A stretch of 64,000 nt of DNA from Chondrus crispus (lineage: Eukaryota; Rhodophyta; Florideophyceae; Gigartinales; Gigartinaceae): positions 62,001 through 126,000 of the forward strand of contig NW_005178851.1 in assembly GCF_000350225.1 (NCBI RefSeq). Direction: 5' to 3'. Below, in pieces: positions 29,810 through 40,872 of the stretch; position 1 is the stretch's first letter, and each line of letters opens with the position of its first letter. Position numbers and translations under genes: made by a program. The notes below the pieces were generated by a model. That model saw only the letters and a list, made by a program, of their open reading frames with translations, made no database searches and had not been told where the DNA came from.

Positions 29810-32268
29810 ACGAGGGAGAGGAGTACGTTTCGGGGACGGGCAAGAGAATGGACCGCATCCCTGGAGAAGGTCCGAAAGCTCGGCGATAGTGCCGATTGTC
29901 CGCGGCGTGTACTGAGGAGAAATGGGAGCGCACGGATTCAGCGAGTGGGGGAGAGACGAAGAGCCACTTTGACTTCGAAGGGAAAGGCAGCAGTTACCCT
30001 TGGGCACCTCCGATGGGAAGATGAATTTTTACGACCAAGTCAGCGGATACACGTGTCGACGTGTGCAGGTGAAATTCTTGTTACGAATTCAGTAGTTCTC
30101 ACGATCAAAAACGCGTTGTTCGACGCAGCGCGATTTAACCCCGCTCTCGCTCCGACACTGCTACAAAGTCGCATCCCGTCGCAGCTATCAACCAGATCAT
30201 GATCGTTGCCGACACGCTTTTGGAAAAGATACGCCCTGTGTTACGGGCTACTGGCAATTGAGGATCGTCTCGATGAGCTCGGAGAATTGGAAGAAAAAGA
30301 GAATTACTATCGATCGCGCAGGTGTCGGTGACAGCGCTAACTGGAGAAGCAAATCGTGCGCAACAAAAGAACACCTACCACCCAAACTGAGATGCATCAA
30401 TATCTCCCCCTTCGCTCTAGTAATGACTTCTTTGAGCTGAACTTCGTAGTTCGTTTCTCACCAACGCCTGATGGACAGTTGGACACCACTTCAGGACTGT
30501 CGTGTTCGACCGTCGGACGAAACGCGAAGGATATCCAGACGGCAACGACCCGGAGTCGCCGTCAACATTTTTGTTCCCCGACCAAGTGCAGGGAGTTGGA
30601 ACCGAGGCGGCTCACGGAGATCGAACTGAACCGTGGCACGCCGCCTCGTCGACCTTGACCCATCAATAATGTCGTGCTCCAAAAGATCGAAATGTTATCT
30701 ACTTTCTCACTAGTTAATTTTTTTGAAGAGGTTCCGGTCGCGAGCAAACGGAAACTCAAGGGCCAGAGCTTCCCTGCGATCCTTTGAAATTATTTTTGGC
30801 GCGGACGTCGAAGCTTCGTGCAATTCGTAAGATTAACGATCTCGGAACCGACCAGCAGGTCCGACGCCGTGACACGAACCGGGTATGCTCAGTGTACCTA
30901 TGCGGTATTCTGTACGCTCTATCCCCCAACGAGTGCGCCGTAACTATCGACAACTGGCCAGAGATCAAGAACGTTGTTCTAGCCGGCTGCCCAGGTCACC
31001 TCCACCGCGTTACTGGAAAAGGACAACCTATTTCTATATGTTTTTTTGGACATGTCGGGGAGAGCGGAGCGGAAGTCAATATGACCCCCGCAAAATGGAC
31101 TTTCGCACGCGGTCAGTCCCTAGCACAAAGAGAAACTTGTTGACCTTGCCACGTTGAAAATCGCAGACGAGGTGTCCCCTGCACAGGCTTTGAGAACGCG
31201 ACAGGAGACACTCACGACGTCTTCACCGCGCCATTTCAAGGACAAAATTTAAACGGGGCGTTTGAGCATTGTGCACGGAACTCACCCTTGTGGTCGACGG
31301 GTCCGACCGAAGGGATCGAGCATAGCCACGACCCCTATTTCGTTTTTATTTCGACCTATCAAAGCTTCTCCGCGACTTATCAAGGATGCGAATTATGAGT
31401 TTCGCCGAAGAAGCCGCGAGGACAATAGGACACTGTCCGTTTGGAAGACGGAGTTCGAAAATAAGCGGGAGGAAGAATAGGGAAATTGTCGGAGACCTGA
31501 ACTGGAGCGGGTTACCACCCTGATAGGCACAACAGGAGAAATGGGGGATCGAATCGAGTTTCGTTTACTCCAGGAGCCCTACATTTTTTATGTGTAGCTA
31601 TCGTCCAGAGACGGAATCTCAGAGGAGGTAATCATGTGTTGGGGAGCTGGGATGTTGTCTCGTGGAGGCGTGAACATGAGCATCGGGAAAACCTGAAGGT
31701 TAAGAAAGATGGGGGCCTTTCTGAAGGTCGAGAGCGGTCCGTGGGCCGATCAATGAAAGACAAAGAGGGCGTGACTCCCCAGGCGGCGATCTGGTGGACA
31801 AGTAGAGGAAAAGAGAAGGAAATAGGGGATGTGTAACTGCAGTAGCAGAGGTGCCCGACAAAGGGATAAGAGGAGGAAGACAGTAACGAGGAAAAGAGAA
31901 GGAAAGAGGGGTTGAGGGAAGAAGCGACCGCATTGACGGTACGCAGAAAAAGAGGAGGAAGACGGAGGCCCGAGGTGTGATCCCGGGATCGGAGGGGACA
32001 CACATGGTACCCAAGGGGGGGCCTCGAGGATGGGCGTGCCGTGTTGGATAAAGAGGAGGAAAAGGAAAATGAGGAGAAGGATGACGTACGTGTTGGAAAA
32101 AGAGGAGGAAAAATGTAACAAGAGGAGGAAGTGGATAGAAGAAGGAAATGCAATTTATTTTCGGTGGAACGAAGGGAAGTGCCGACGATGAGTTAACACT
32201 CTCAGAGGACAATGATCCGAACATGGATCGGCAGGGCGCTACCATCGGCAAGGGGTCAATGGGACGAT
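29810..32268 (+). other. Element A internal non-coding stretch, right of C
   Basis: Continues 8917. No convincing gene; open frames at 29708-30202, 30784-31143 and 31262-31480 have no signature and no counterpart in C. 31620-32150 is strongly purine-rich (AGAGGAGGAAG words), the counterpart of 18018-18430 in C. Confidence 0.5.
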
Positions 32269-34217
32269 TTACCCGAGAATATTTTTCTTTGGCAGTGAGG
32301 CGACAAGTTGCGCCAGTAAGCGCAGGTCAACAAGGGACGCTCGTCGAAGAGCCCCCTCGTTTATTCCGTGGGCACGGAGTAATGTGCGATAAACGCTGGC
32401 GGCGCCGTCGTTCTTTTTGATGACATCTGGAGAGGACGGGGAGGTCGAACTTCCCCTGGTCGATTGGACTGCGTCGGCAATTGGTGACAAGGGGGCGGCA
32501 ACTGGAACAGGAGAGAGGGGGGACGAGCTGGGACGTGCACAGGGGAAGACGGTGCAGGAAGAGCCAAGGGGGTAAGAGACGAAGAATTTCCCTTCATTTC
32601 TGGGGCTGCGCGTACCGACAGACTGTCAGTCCGACTAGCTGACGAGGGGACCTCTCTCGTCTCTGATAGAGGTTGACACCTGGCCACTGGAGGTGAATGG
32701 GACCGCAAAGGGGATTTGACCTCCTCATTCTCAGGGGCTCTCGTCGCCCTTATCGAAGTATTCACAGGAGGAGTGGAGCCGGCCGGATCGACAGGAGGTG
32801 AAGTCGGTGAGACCGGTAGCACAGGGCGAGAACGCAAAGGCTCCCGGGGGCAGAGGTCGCGCTCGCGGGGATCCGCAAAGAAGACGGGCAATTCAACCGG
32901 AACGGGCGTGTGACTCCTATACTGCCGACTCAGACGCGCCTCGTCGCAAGAACATTGCGATCCCGTCCAGAGATTGAACCAAGCGTAGTCCCCTGCACCA
33001 CGATGAGCACGACCAGGAGAGAAGGAGGGGCGTTGCCAGACGAAGGAACGAGAGGAATTTTGACGCAGTATCGAGTCCCAATCGACCTCCTCTATTTTAT
33101 CGAGGAGAGAATGCAGTTCGGTGTCTGCATCAGCATCGCCCAGGGGAATCGAATAATTGAGGCTTCGCATGAGGCTGATGAGCTGGGGAGGCAAGTACCA
33201 CAACCTCCAGCAGTCGTAGGTCTCCCACAGGAGGGTCACTGCCACTTTGGTACACCACTCTGTGAGGAAGACTACCCAAAGGCCGTGTCGAGGATCACGT
33301 AAATATCTTCCGTAATACGTGTACACGGGGCCGAGCTCAGCCCAGAAGCCTTGGCAGACCTCAAATTGGCTCCACCACGACGGAATACGCTGGTAACGAT
33401 TCGCGTAATGGGACCTCAAGATTTCACGCGCCTCCAACATCTGGTAGGCCACAAAATAACCCGTTTCAGACCGAATACGGCGTTCGAAGCGCACTGTATG
33501 CTGGAAGAAGGGGATGGTGCCCCGCTTGATAAGTCGGAAATTAGCCAGAATTATGGCGTTGGTCCACATCATAGCGCCGCTCGAGACGGTCCGTTGGTTG
33601 AACCAAAGGCGGTTAGCTTCACGAGGAGGGTTATCGGAGGTCCAGGCCAGCATGTTGTCGAGGTAAGACCGCTCGCCCTCGGTGCGAAATCGCCACGTGT
33701 CACAACCGATTTCCTCAGGGATGAGATCCTGCGTCAATGGCAGCTCAAGCCTGTCACACACAGCGGTCATGAAGCGGTTCGATAACACCGCACGACCACG
33801 AGGCGGAGTGTGACACAGAATGGAGGGAGGAATGGCGATGCGAGCCAACCAATCGTAAGACCGAATGGCTTGAAGGGGGATTTGTCCTGGAAGCATACCG
33901 GCGCCATCGGCGAACGAGTAAGCAATGTCATCGAAGGCGCATACACCGATCACTGAGAACCATTTCGCGGAGGCAAAAAGCTCAGGATTAAGGCGCATGG
34001 TCTTGTCGTGGAGTTCTGACGCAGCAGGGTATCGACGCGAGGATGGTGCGTTAGAATCAGAATCGGGGTGGGCAACAGGGTCGACATGTTGGGAATCAGG
34101 GGGTAATCGAGGGATGGAAGGAAGACTTAGAGGGTCGTGGGAAGTGGAAGAAAATCCCACGCCGTAGCGCTTGCGTTTGGTACCACCACTCGAGTGGCTC
34201 CGGGATGAAGGAGACAT
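32269..34217 (-). CDS. Antisense accessory gene of element A (unknown family), main frame intact
   Basis: 618 codons open from ATG 34217 to 32361, opposite in strand to gag-pol and starting 124 bp from the 3' LTR. No recognised domain. N terminus basic with TKRKRYG, a possible nuclear signal. Core blocks: FADGAGMLPGQIP, DTWRFRTEGERSYLDN, RFERRIRSETGYF, RIPSWWSQFEVCQGFW, LWVVFLTEWC, LLWETYDCWRLW. A Pro/Ser-rich tail follows (about 430-610). A last helical block (SVYRTLLRAHG to LVASLPKKN) lies one frame over at about 32400-32269, so one indel near 32450-32570 has cut it off. Against the C copy most codon differences in the core are synonymous, which points to past selection on this reading frame. 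The function is unknown; the place is where env or accessory genes sit in other elements, but on the other strand. Confidence 0.7.
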
Positions 34218-34330
34218 GGGGCCCCGTCTTGCTCTTGCACTTTCACCGATTACCGGATACGGCGGTGTAGGGTTATGAGAGAAACGGCGAGGAGATTATA
34301 GGATGCCGGAGTGGCGTACAAGAGCGCTCG

Positions 34331-34341
34331 GAAGGGGGATA
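34331..34341 (+). other. Polypurine tract of element A
   Basis: GAAGGGGGATA abuts the LTR start TGTAGTG at 34342; it marks the following LTR as the 3' one. Confidence 0.8.
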
Positions 34342-35394
34342 TGTAGTGCAATACGCACCTGAAAAGGGGGGTGAAAAGAAAGGAAAATATTTGGATATGA
34401 AAAGTAGTCCGGGTTGGGAGACAAACGTGTGACTAACTGCACAGTTTTAATTTTTAATTTTTAATTATTTTATTTTATTTAGTTTAATTAGTTGGCATTC
34501 ATTTTGCTGACACTCGATTAGATCTAGGATCTAGCGCCGCGAGCTACTGTAGTGGCTCCGGTGGGGCAATATATACCTTAGCCCTCTGACCACCAAGTCA
34601 GTAAAGGTAACCCGAGTTGCCAGAGTTGAATGTCGCCTTGGTCCAAGTCCGTCTCTACCAAGACGCTCCCTTTTACCTAAGCCTACCGCATCCTTTGCGC
34701 TCGGGGGTTCCCTTTTCCTTTTCCTTTATTTCCCTATTCATTTCTACCTCTACCTCTATATTTCCCTTAATTGTGTTGGTTCCACTGGAGTTGGTTGCGA
34801 CCGATCCGGTGTAGGTGTTTTAGCCATCGGGCAACACGTTGTGTAGCGCTGCCACTGTTTCAAGTTCCGTCGGAAGGCTGTTGCGACGACGCCTCTGTCG
34901 GAGGTCTTACTGTATAAGACAGAGTTGGTACCACCTACCGCGATTGCGATGGCGCTGGTGAGGGTGTTTTTAGCCATCGGGCAACACGTCGGTAGTAGCG
35001 TTGCTACACGGTTACGATCCCGTCGGGTAGTGCTGAACAAGCCCCCGTCGAAGACCTTGAATTATACCCAAGGTGCTGAAGACGCTTGCCGAGCATTGGC
35101 CTTACAACCCAGTGAACCGCGGTTACATCCTCGTAGACAAGCCCTACCCGCACTCGTCGAGCACTCAAGTCTTCACAAGTCTCTACCACCATTTTCCTCC
35201 CGGGCCGGCCATCTTTCCTTACCCCCCCCCCGTTGGAGTTGAGCTACCGTGGGCCGCAAGCCCACACAAGGGGAAAGGGAGTCTCGGACGCTCCGTAGCG
35301 CGTGCCATCGGCAGTGGTTGTTGCTGTTCTTGTTTTCTTCTTTTTGTTTGACCGTCGGACTGTGTTCGCGGCCTGCCAGGCACATTGCACTACA
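34342..35394 (+). repeat. Element A 3' LTR (complete)
   Basis: 1053 bp from TGTAGTGCAATACGC to CACATTGCACTACA, 11-bp inverted ends. It is about 87 bp longer than the LTRs of C, partly because a block around TAGCCATCGGGCAACACG is present twice (about 34821-34860 and 34972-35010). Confidence 0.93.
34570..34575 (+). promoter_or_regulatory. LTR TATA box
   Basis: TATATA inside GGGCAATATATACC, conserved at the same place in the LTRs of C, G (degenerate) and E (degenerate). Confidence 0.5.
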
Positions 35395-35412
35395 GGTGCG
35401 TATTGCACTACA
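35395..35412 (-). repeat. 18-bp remnant of a minus-oriented family-A LTR
   Basis: GGTGCGTATTGCACTACA is the exact complement of an LTR start. It suggests that A inserted 18 bp from the end of an older LTR of its own family, whose remainder would lie left of the window. Confidence 0.5.
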
Positions 35413-35625
35413 CCTGGTTCCCTACAGTCCCTACGCGTGCCAGCCTGTCCCTACCGCCCCGCCCCTCCTGGGCGTGTCCTGTACTTCCTTTTCCCTTCTA
35501 ATTCGCTACTGCGCATAGCGCCCTGCCGGTTCCTTTACGGGTGGTCTCCCGAACCCCCTACACGCGCCCCAAACGCGCGCGCTCTGCCAGAGGGGGATCC
35601 AAACTTTCCCCCTCAGTGCACGGCA
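35413..35625 (-). repeat. Family F LTR fragment, copy 1
   Basis: Complement matches 37730-37940: shared words CGCCCCTCCTGGGCGTGTCCT, CGCGCTCTGCCAGAGGGG and CTCAGTGCACG. Ends with GCACGGCA at 35625 against family-A LTR sequence. Confidence 0.65.
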
Positions 35626-37111
35626 GACGCACGTGTGAATATTTGCACAGCTTTTATTTTAGATATTTAATTTTGTTTAGTTAATTAGTTACCATTAATT
35701 TGGCTAACATTACATTAGATCTAGGATCTGGCGCCGCGAGCTACTGCAGTGGCTCTGGCGGAGCGATATGTACCTTAGCCTGCTGACCACCAAGTCAGTA
35801 AAGGTAACCAGAGTTGCCAGAGTTTGATATCGCCTTGGTCGAAGTCCGTCTTTTACAAAACGTTGCCTTCTACTGGGATTACTTTATCCTATGCGCTCGG
35901 GCGATCTCTTTCTTTTTCATTTATTTTCCTATCCTTTTCTATTTCTAATTCTACCTATTTCCCTTATCTTGTGTTCGTACCATCGGTATTGGTTGCGACG
36001 GAACCGGTGAAGGTGTTTGAAGCCATCGGGCGGCACATTGGTGTAGCGCTACTACTTTCATTTCATCCCGTCGGGCTTGTAGCATAAACACCTCCAACGG
36101 AGAGGGGTGTATGCACAGCTCGACGTAGACCCCGTCCGAACGGGAAGACGGGGGTGAGGCGGGACACCAGCTAACGGCACCGGGCATCGGGTCCGGGTAG
36201 CGTGGTAGAGCGGGAACGGGGAGGACGCCGGTACGCGCGAGCGGTTCGACGCCTCGACGCCCCGGCGCGGTACTGGGTAACGATCCAGTACCGACGGGCG
36301 GAGGCGGAGCCGGCTCGTGGGCGTACCGCGTGCGTCCTCAACCCACGCTCGGTGCCGCTCTAAGGTAGTTAGCGAACGCTACCTTAGAATAAGCGGGAAG
36401 TCGGACCTTGACGGTCGGTGGGTGACAAGTCCGTGCTTGTCCTCCTCCACCGCCGCCGGTCCGCCCTATATTTAATGTACATAATAACCTATCATAGTAG
36501 TAGTACCGATGTACTGTAGCGACGTACTGTAGCGGTCGGTCGACACTGTAATACTGCCAGCCATCGGGGCTGACAGTACACGTGTGTGTACGTTCTTCGG
36601 TCCCGCGCGTATGCGTGTACACGTGCGCCCCCTGTACTCGAGGGTAAACGTGGTGGTACTGTAGAGCATCGAGCTCTACAGTAACCGATCCGATTCTGAG
36701 TTGATCTAATCTAAAATAAAGCCCCAGGGGGGGTTATACTACAGGGCTGTATTGCGACGCCCCCGATGAAGGCCTTGTCGCGTTACAAGGTGTCGAACAC
36801 GCTCAACTAGCGTTGGCCTTACAACCCTGTGGAACCGGGGTACTCGACGTATACGCCCCTCTCCACACTCGACGAGCAATTCTCTTCGCAACTCTTTACC
36901 ACACCGATCCCGGGCCGGGCTGTTTCTCTATGCCCCCCCTTTCAGGGATCTGAGCTACTACGAGTCGCAAGCTCGTTTAAACGGAGAAGGGAGAGTCGGA
37001 AGCTCCGTAGCGCTGTGCGGTTGGCAGTTGTCGCTTTTGTTTTTTTTGTTGTTCTTGTTGTTGTTGGACCATCAGTCCACGGTCTCTGCCTGACAGGCGT
37101 ATTGCTCTTCA
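35626..37111 (+). repeat. Element E: family-A LTR, 5'-truncated, split by a solo family-D LTR
   Basis: 35626-36077 and 36749-37111 align with the family LTR, starting about 85 bp in and ending GTATTGCTCTTCA. The D LTR sits between CCGTCGGGCT and GTATTGCGACG, which are contiguous in element G (about 39564-39584). Truncated on the left at the F fragment. Confidence 0.8.
36078..36743. repeat. Solo LTR of family D with 5-bp target duplication
   Basis: 666 bp beginning TGTAGCATAAACACC and ending TTATACTACA. GGGCT at 36073-36077 and 36744-36748 is a perfect target duplication, so only an LTR-LTR recombinant is left. Closely similar to 49965-50648. It contains several hairpins such as CTGTAGAGC/GCTCTACAG around 36660-36682. 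Confidence 0.92.
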
Positions 37112-37729
37112 TAAGTAGTCTGCCGACCTAGAATTAGTGTACAGGAGACCCGACCTAGAAAGAGACTACAGAAGTGGTCTCTGGGACGAGAAGTTCTTCT
37201 GGGTGTTGTAGCATTTGTTTTCTTTTTTGTTTTGTTTAGGTTCGTTTATTTGTGACGGACTATGTCTACGAGCGCACCCGGGGACGTCAGTCCCGGGGCG
37301 AGCAGAAGAGGATCGGCGAAGGCGTCGAGGATCCTGCGAGGTCCTCGCACCCGAAGCCTGGCCAATATGGCCACGGATCCCGAAGGTCAAGAATCCCCGA
37401 CGGGGATTGAAGCCGACAAGGATAACTTGGATGACAGTTTCGAGAAGATGGGCCAGGAAATTCGCCAAGAGATGACGAAAAAGCTTGAGGCTGAATTAGC
37501 CCTTGTCCGGAAGCAACTGGAGTTGCAAGCATCCGAGTTCCACACCGTGTTGGGAGAGGTGACGGCTCACGTGGATCTCGTCGAGAAGGAGCGAGGTGAT
37601 GAGACCAACGGTCTGGAGCCGGAGGTCCTAGCTTCGTTGAAACTTTCAGTCAAGGACGCAAGGCGCGGCGCAAATCAAGCTTTGGAGTCCTTAGGTAAAT
37701 TTAGAAGCACCATCGACGACAGGTTCGAC
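37112..37729 (+). pseudogene. Element E leader and truncated gag
   Basis: Degenerate primer site (TAGTCTGCCGACC) about 37116. Gag starts at ATG 37262 with MSTSAPGDV and stays open through IDDRFD, where family F begins at 37730; about 156 of roughly 760 residues remain. The preserved part holds the basic N terminus and the coiled-coil-like region. Confidence 0.85.
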
Positions 37730-38460
37730 TGTCGTGCACTGAGGGGGAAGAGTTGGATCCCCCTCTGGCAGAGCGCGCTCGTTCGGGGGTGCTTTGGGGG
37801 GTTATCGGGAGACCACCGGTAAGGGACCGGTACGGGGCCAGGCGCGAAGCGCAGTAGGGAATTGAAGGGGTAAAAGGACTAGAGGACACGCCCAGGAGGG
37901 GCGGAGTGGCAGGTACAGGCTGGCGCGCACGCAACAGTAGGGCAGCAGGGGGGCCGCGCGGTAGAGGTAGGTAGGAATTGGGACGTAGATTGCTCGCGTG
38001 GTACCGTCGTGGCCCGGGGACCGGCGCGAGGCTACTACTCCGATTCCAGAAACTCAGGTTGTAGACCCAAAGCTTCGTAGTTTTTTACTTAGTGTCGGAC
38101 GTCGGCTATATAGACGCCGACGTCGGAATATAATAATAATAATTAATTAAAATAAAGGGGTACGACACCCGGCACACGTGGTGGTGGGACACGGGTACAC
38201 GTGGGGAGTGGCACGGATAAATGTGATGTATAACACGGGTACACGTGGGTAATGGCACGGGTAAACGTGAGGTATAACACGGGTACACGTGTGTAGAACT
38301 GTCAGTACTTCGACAGGGCTTCACGGAGCTTACACCTGGACTGTGCTAGTGGAGAATTATACACTGTTACACGTGGTATAGATGGCACTTTCGATAGTGG
38401 GATACGCTTCGTGTGCTACAGTGCTGCACCGCGATAAGAGGGGGAGTTCAGTGCTCTACA
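37730..38460. repeat. Family F LTR, copy 2
   Basis: 731 bp from TGTCGTGCACTGA to TCAGTGCTCTACA, imperfect 13-bp inverted ends (11 of 13). It cuts the gag of E. It contains a 44-bp tandem repeat (38189-38296) with ACACGGGTACACGTG and a TATATA-like word near 38109. No matching target duplication on the right, so it is not a clean solo LTR. Only inferred to be an LTR from its ends. Confidence 0.6.
38189..38296. repeat. 44-bp tandem repeat, about 2.5 units
   Basis: Units begin at 38189, 38233 and 38277, each with ACACGGGTACACGTG. Confidence 0.85.
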
Positions 38461-38962
38461 TAGCCCCCCTCTCAGAGTAGAGCATCCCCACGAACCATGA
38501 CTTCGGCGGTCACTGCCCCGCCTTTGCCAACGTACAAGCCCCCTCCGCCACAGAAAGCTTGCGAGGATTACGCGAGCGCTCGGGAGAGACGGTGAGATGG
38601 GGAGAGTCCGCGAGTACGCGTGCGAAATAAAATGCGAAGCGGTGGCCTCGGTCAGAACCTTTCCCTCGGGCTTCCGTGTGGTTCCTTGACGTCGACCTTA
38701 TTGGCCCATCCTTCCCGGCGACCAGCGCGAGCGTGTCCCCCTGACCACGCGACCTTTCTTCCTCCTTTTCGCGCATCAGTAGGGGGGGAGGATGACGTGC
38801 GCGGTGGTACGCGGGAGTCGGACACGCGGTGTTACGCGGCGGGGACGAGGTGGCGAAGGTGCGCGAGGCCGCGAAGTACGTCCCCGACGCCTTGCGAAAC
38901 GGTCCGGGCTGACAAAATAACGGGGCGTCCTCCTTCATTTGAGGACTTCCCTCAGCCTTGGT
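38461..38962. other. Unassigned sequence between F and G
   Basis: No family recognised. An open minus-strand frame (38938-38510) is compositionally biased and has no signature. Could be F internal sequence. Confidence 0.4.
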
Positions 38963-39924
38963 TGTAGTGCAACACAGGTGTATACAGGGGGGTGAAACGA
39001 AAGGAAATTAATTGGACATGACAATTAGTCCGGGTTGGGACACACGTGTGAATAATTGCACAGTTTTAATTTTTTATTGTTTTGTTTTATTTAGTTAATT
39101 AGTTGGCATTAATTTTGCTGCCATTAGATTAGATCTAGGATCTAGCGCCGCGAGCTACTGTAGTAGCTCCGGCTGGGCGATATCTACCTTAGCCCACTGA
39201 CCACCGGGTCAGTAAAGGTAACCCGACTTGCCAGAGTTTGATATAGCCTTGGTCGAAGTCCGTCTTTTACAAGACATTCCCTTCTACTCTAGTCTACGGT
39301 ATCCTTTGCGCTCGGGGGTTCCCTTTTTCCCTTTCCTTTTCCTTTATTTCCATATCCCAATTTCCCTTAATCTTGAGTTGGTCCCACCTTGTAGGATTGC
39401 GATCCGCAACGTCACGTCATTAGCCATCGGGCTTCTGTGTTGGTGAACCAGTGGTGCTTTTCTCAGAGTTGGTTCCATCGGAGTTGGTTGCGACCGATCC
39501 GGTGTTGGTGCTTCTTGCCATCCGGCAGCACGTAGGTGTAGCGCTGCTATTGTGACCTCATCCCGTCGGGCTACGTTGCGACGTCCCCGTCGAAGACCTT
39601 ATCAAGGGTATATGGTGTACAAGGCGCTCTTCGAGCATTGGATTTACGACACATCGGACCAGGTTTACCTAGACACCTCTCCGAACTCGTCGAGCAGTTG
39701 CCTTTACAAGACTCTACCACCATTTACCGATCCCGGGCTGGGCCCTTCTCTTTGCCCCCCCTATCAGGGATCCGAGCTACTGCGGGCCGCAAACCCGCTT
39801 AAAGAGGACAGGGAGCTTTGAACACTCCGTAGCGCTGTGCCGTTGGCAGTTGTTGTTTTTGTTGCTGTTGCTTGTGTAGGACCGTCGGACCTTAGTCTCT
39901 GCCTGACAGGCGCATTGCACTACA
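38963..39924 (+). repeat. Element G 5' LTR
   Basis: 962 bp, TGTAGTGCAACACAGG to GCGCATTGCACTACA; family A. Followed by leader and gag, so it is a 5' LTR. Confidence 0.9.
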
Positions 39925-40090
39925 AAAGTGGTCTCCCGACCTAGAATTTTTGGTGTGCAGGAGACCTGATCAAGAATTTTGCCTACGAAAGTCCCGGTCT
40001 GGAGACGCACTACATAAGTGGTCTCGACGACGTAAGTTTATTTGACGTATTGTAGTTTTCTTTTTTTGTTTTGTTTAAGTTCGTTCATTT
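39925..40090 (+). other. Element G leader with primer site and duplicated junction
   Basis: TGGTCTCCCGACCTAGAA at 39929-39946; GGAGACC at about 39960 can pair with GGTCTCC. A second, decayed junction (GCACTACATAAGTGGTCTCG) lies near 40006-40025. Confidence 0.6.
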
Positions 40091-40378
40091 GCGACGGACC
40101 ATGTCAACAAGCGCCCCCGGAGACGTCGGTCTCGGTGCGAGCAGAAGCGGATCGGCAAGGGCGTCGAGGATCCCGCGAGGTCCTCGCACCCGAAGCCAGG
40201 CCAATACGGCCACGGATCCCGAAGGTCAAGAATCCCGGACGGGGATTGAAGCCGACAAAGATAACCTGGAAACCAGGTTACAGAAGATGATTGGCGAAAT
40301 TCGCCAGGAGACGAAGATGGATCTCGCGGCTGAATTAGCCCTCGTGCATAAGCAACTGAAGTTGCAAACCTCCGAGTT
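40091..40378 (+). pseudogene. Element G truncated gag
   Basis: Begins ATG 40091 with MSTSAPGDVGLG and matches family Gag for about 96 residues to LQTSEF, then turns into unrelated DNA at 40379. The rest of the element is missing from the window. Confidence 0.85.
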
Positions 40379-40412
40379 TGCGGCAAATTTTTCAGACCTC
40401 GATTTTACCATC
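40379..40412. repeat. 34-bp direct repeat, left copy (right copy 43454-43487)
   Basis: Starts GCGGCAAATTTTTCAG and is repeated without visible change at 43454. The two copies bracket the piggyBac-like element and about 220 bp left of it. Confidence 0.85.
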
Positions 40413-40802
40413 AAGTTATGGGCCCAGATTTACGCTACCATTCGTGACTTCGATTCTCACCGGGTGCACTTGGGCGGCGCAATGTTTGTTTGTTTGTTTG
40501 AGTCACACTTGGGAACGTACCTGCCTGTGTGTTGTGCAGTGACCCGCGCCGTGTGTTTGGCGTCCCTTGGTCGAGGGGGAGTGTTGAAATAGTGAGCGCG
40601 CCCAAGGGGACTCCAAGAAGCCAGTGCCTGTGGCCTAGTGTCTAGACGACCGGCAATTTGCCTCATATGAGGTCAAATGCTCTACAGTAAAATTTAAACA
40701 AAATTTAAGATTTTCGCAAGTATAGAACAAAAGGAGCACAATTTTTACGAAGTAGAACTTTGAACGACTATAAAGACAACTATAAACGACTAGTTAGTCA
40801 CT

Positions 40803-40872
40803 GACAAGCCAGTTTAGTGGTCTGCAAGGATCGCTGAGTCTTAGAGGCCGGGGTTCAACTCCTCGCTTAGCA
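40803..40872 (+). ncRNA. tRNA-like segment with A- and B-box words
   Basis: GGTTCAACTCC (40852-40862) fits the Pol III B box, and CAGTTTAGTGG (40810-40820) resembles an A box at ordinary spacing. A T arm can be drawn (CGGGG/CCTCG around TTCAACT), but acceptor and anticodon arms are poor. Probably a tRNA-derived remnant inside the piggyBac 3' region. Confidence 0.35.

Larger units (their letters stand above)
1..35394 (+). mobile_element. Element A: Ty3/Gypsy chromovirus, 5' end outside window, interrupted by element C
   Basis: A long LTR retrotransposon on the plus strand. Its parts are the 5' LTR remnant 1-563, primer site near 568, gag 701-2986, protease to chromodomain about 2857-7390, an antisense gene near the 3' end (34217 to 32269), polypurine tract 34331-34341 and 3' LTR 34342-35394. 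The internal region is split by element C (8918-29809). Removing C leaves about 14.5 kb of A in the window. The visible 5' LTR aligns base for base in length with 34832-35394 but differs at roughly 30 of 563 positions by eye, so A is the oldest member of the nest. Its pol is broken by a stop, a deletion and frameshifts, so A cannot move by itself. The link between 1-8917 and 29810-35394 is inferred from LTR orientation, the C target duplication and the matching layout of element C. Confidence 0.85.

Noticed and set aside
31632..32251. Minus-strand Ser/Phe-rich frames
   Set aside because: Same purine/pyrimidine-rich artefact as in C.
38189..38296. CRISPR-like array
   Set aside because: Adjacent tandem units without unique spacers, in eukaryotic DNA.
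40803..40872. Functional tRNA gene
   Set aside because: A B box and T arm are present, but acceptor and anticodon arms do not pair and T33 is missing.
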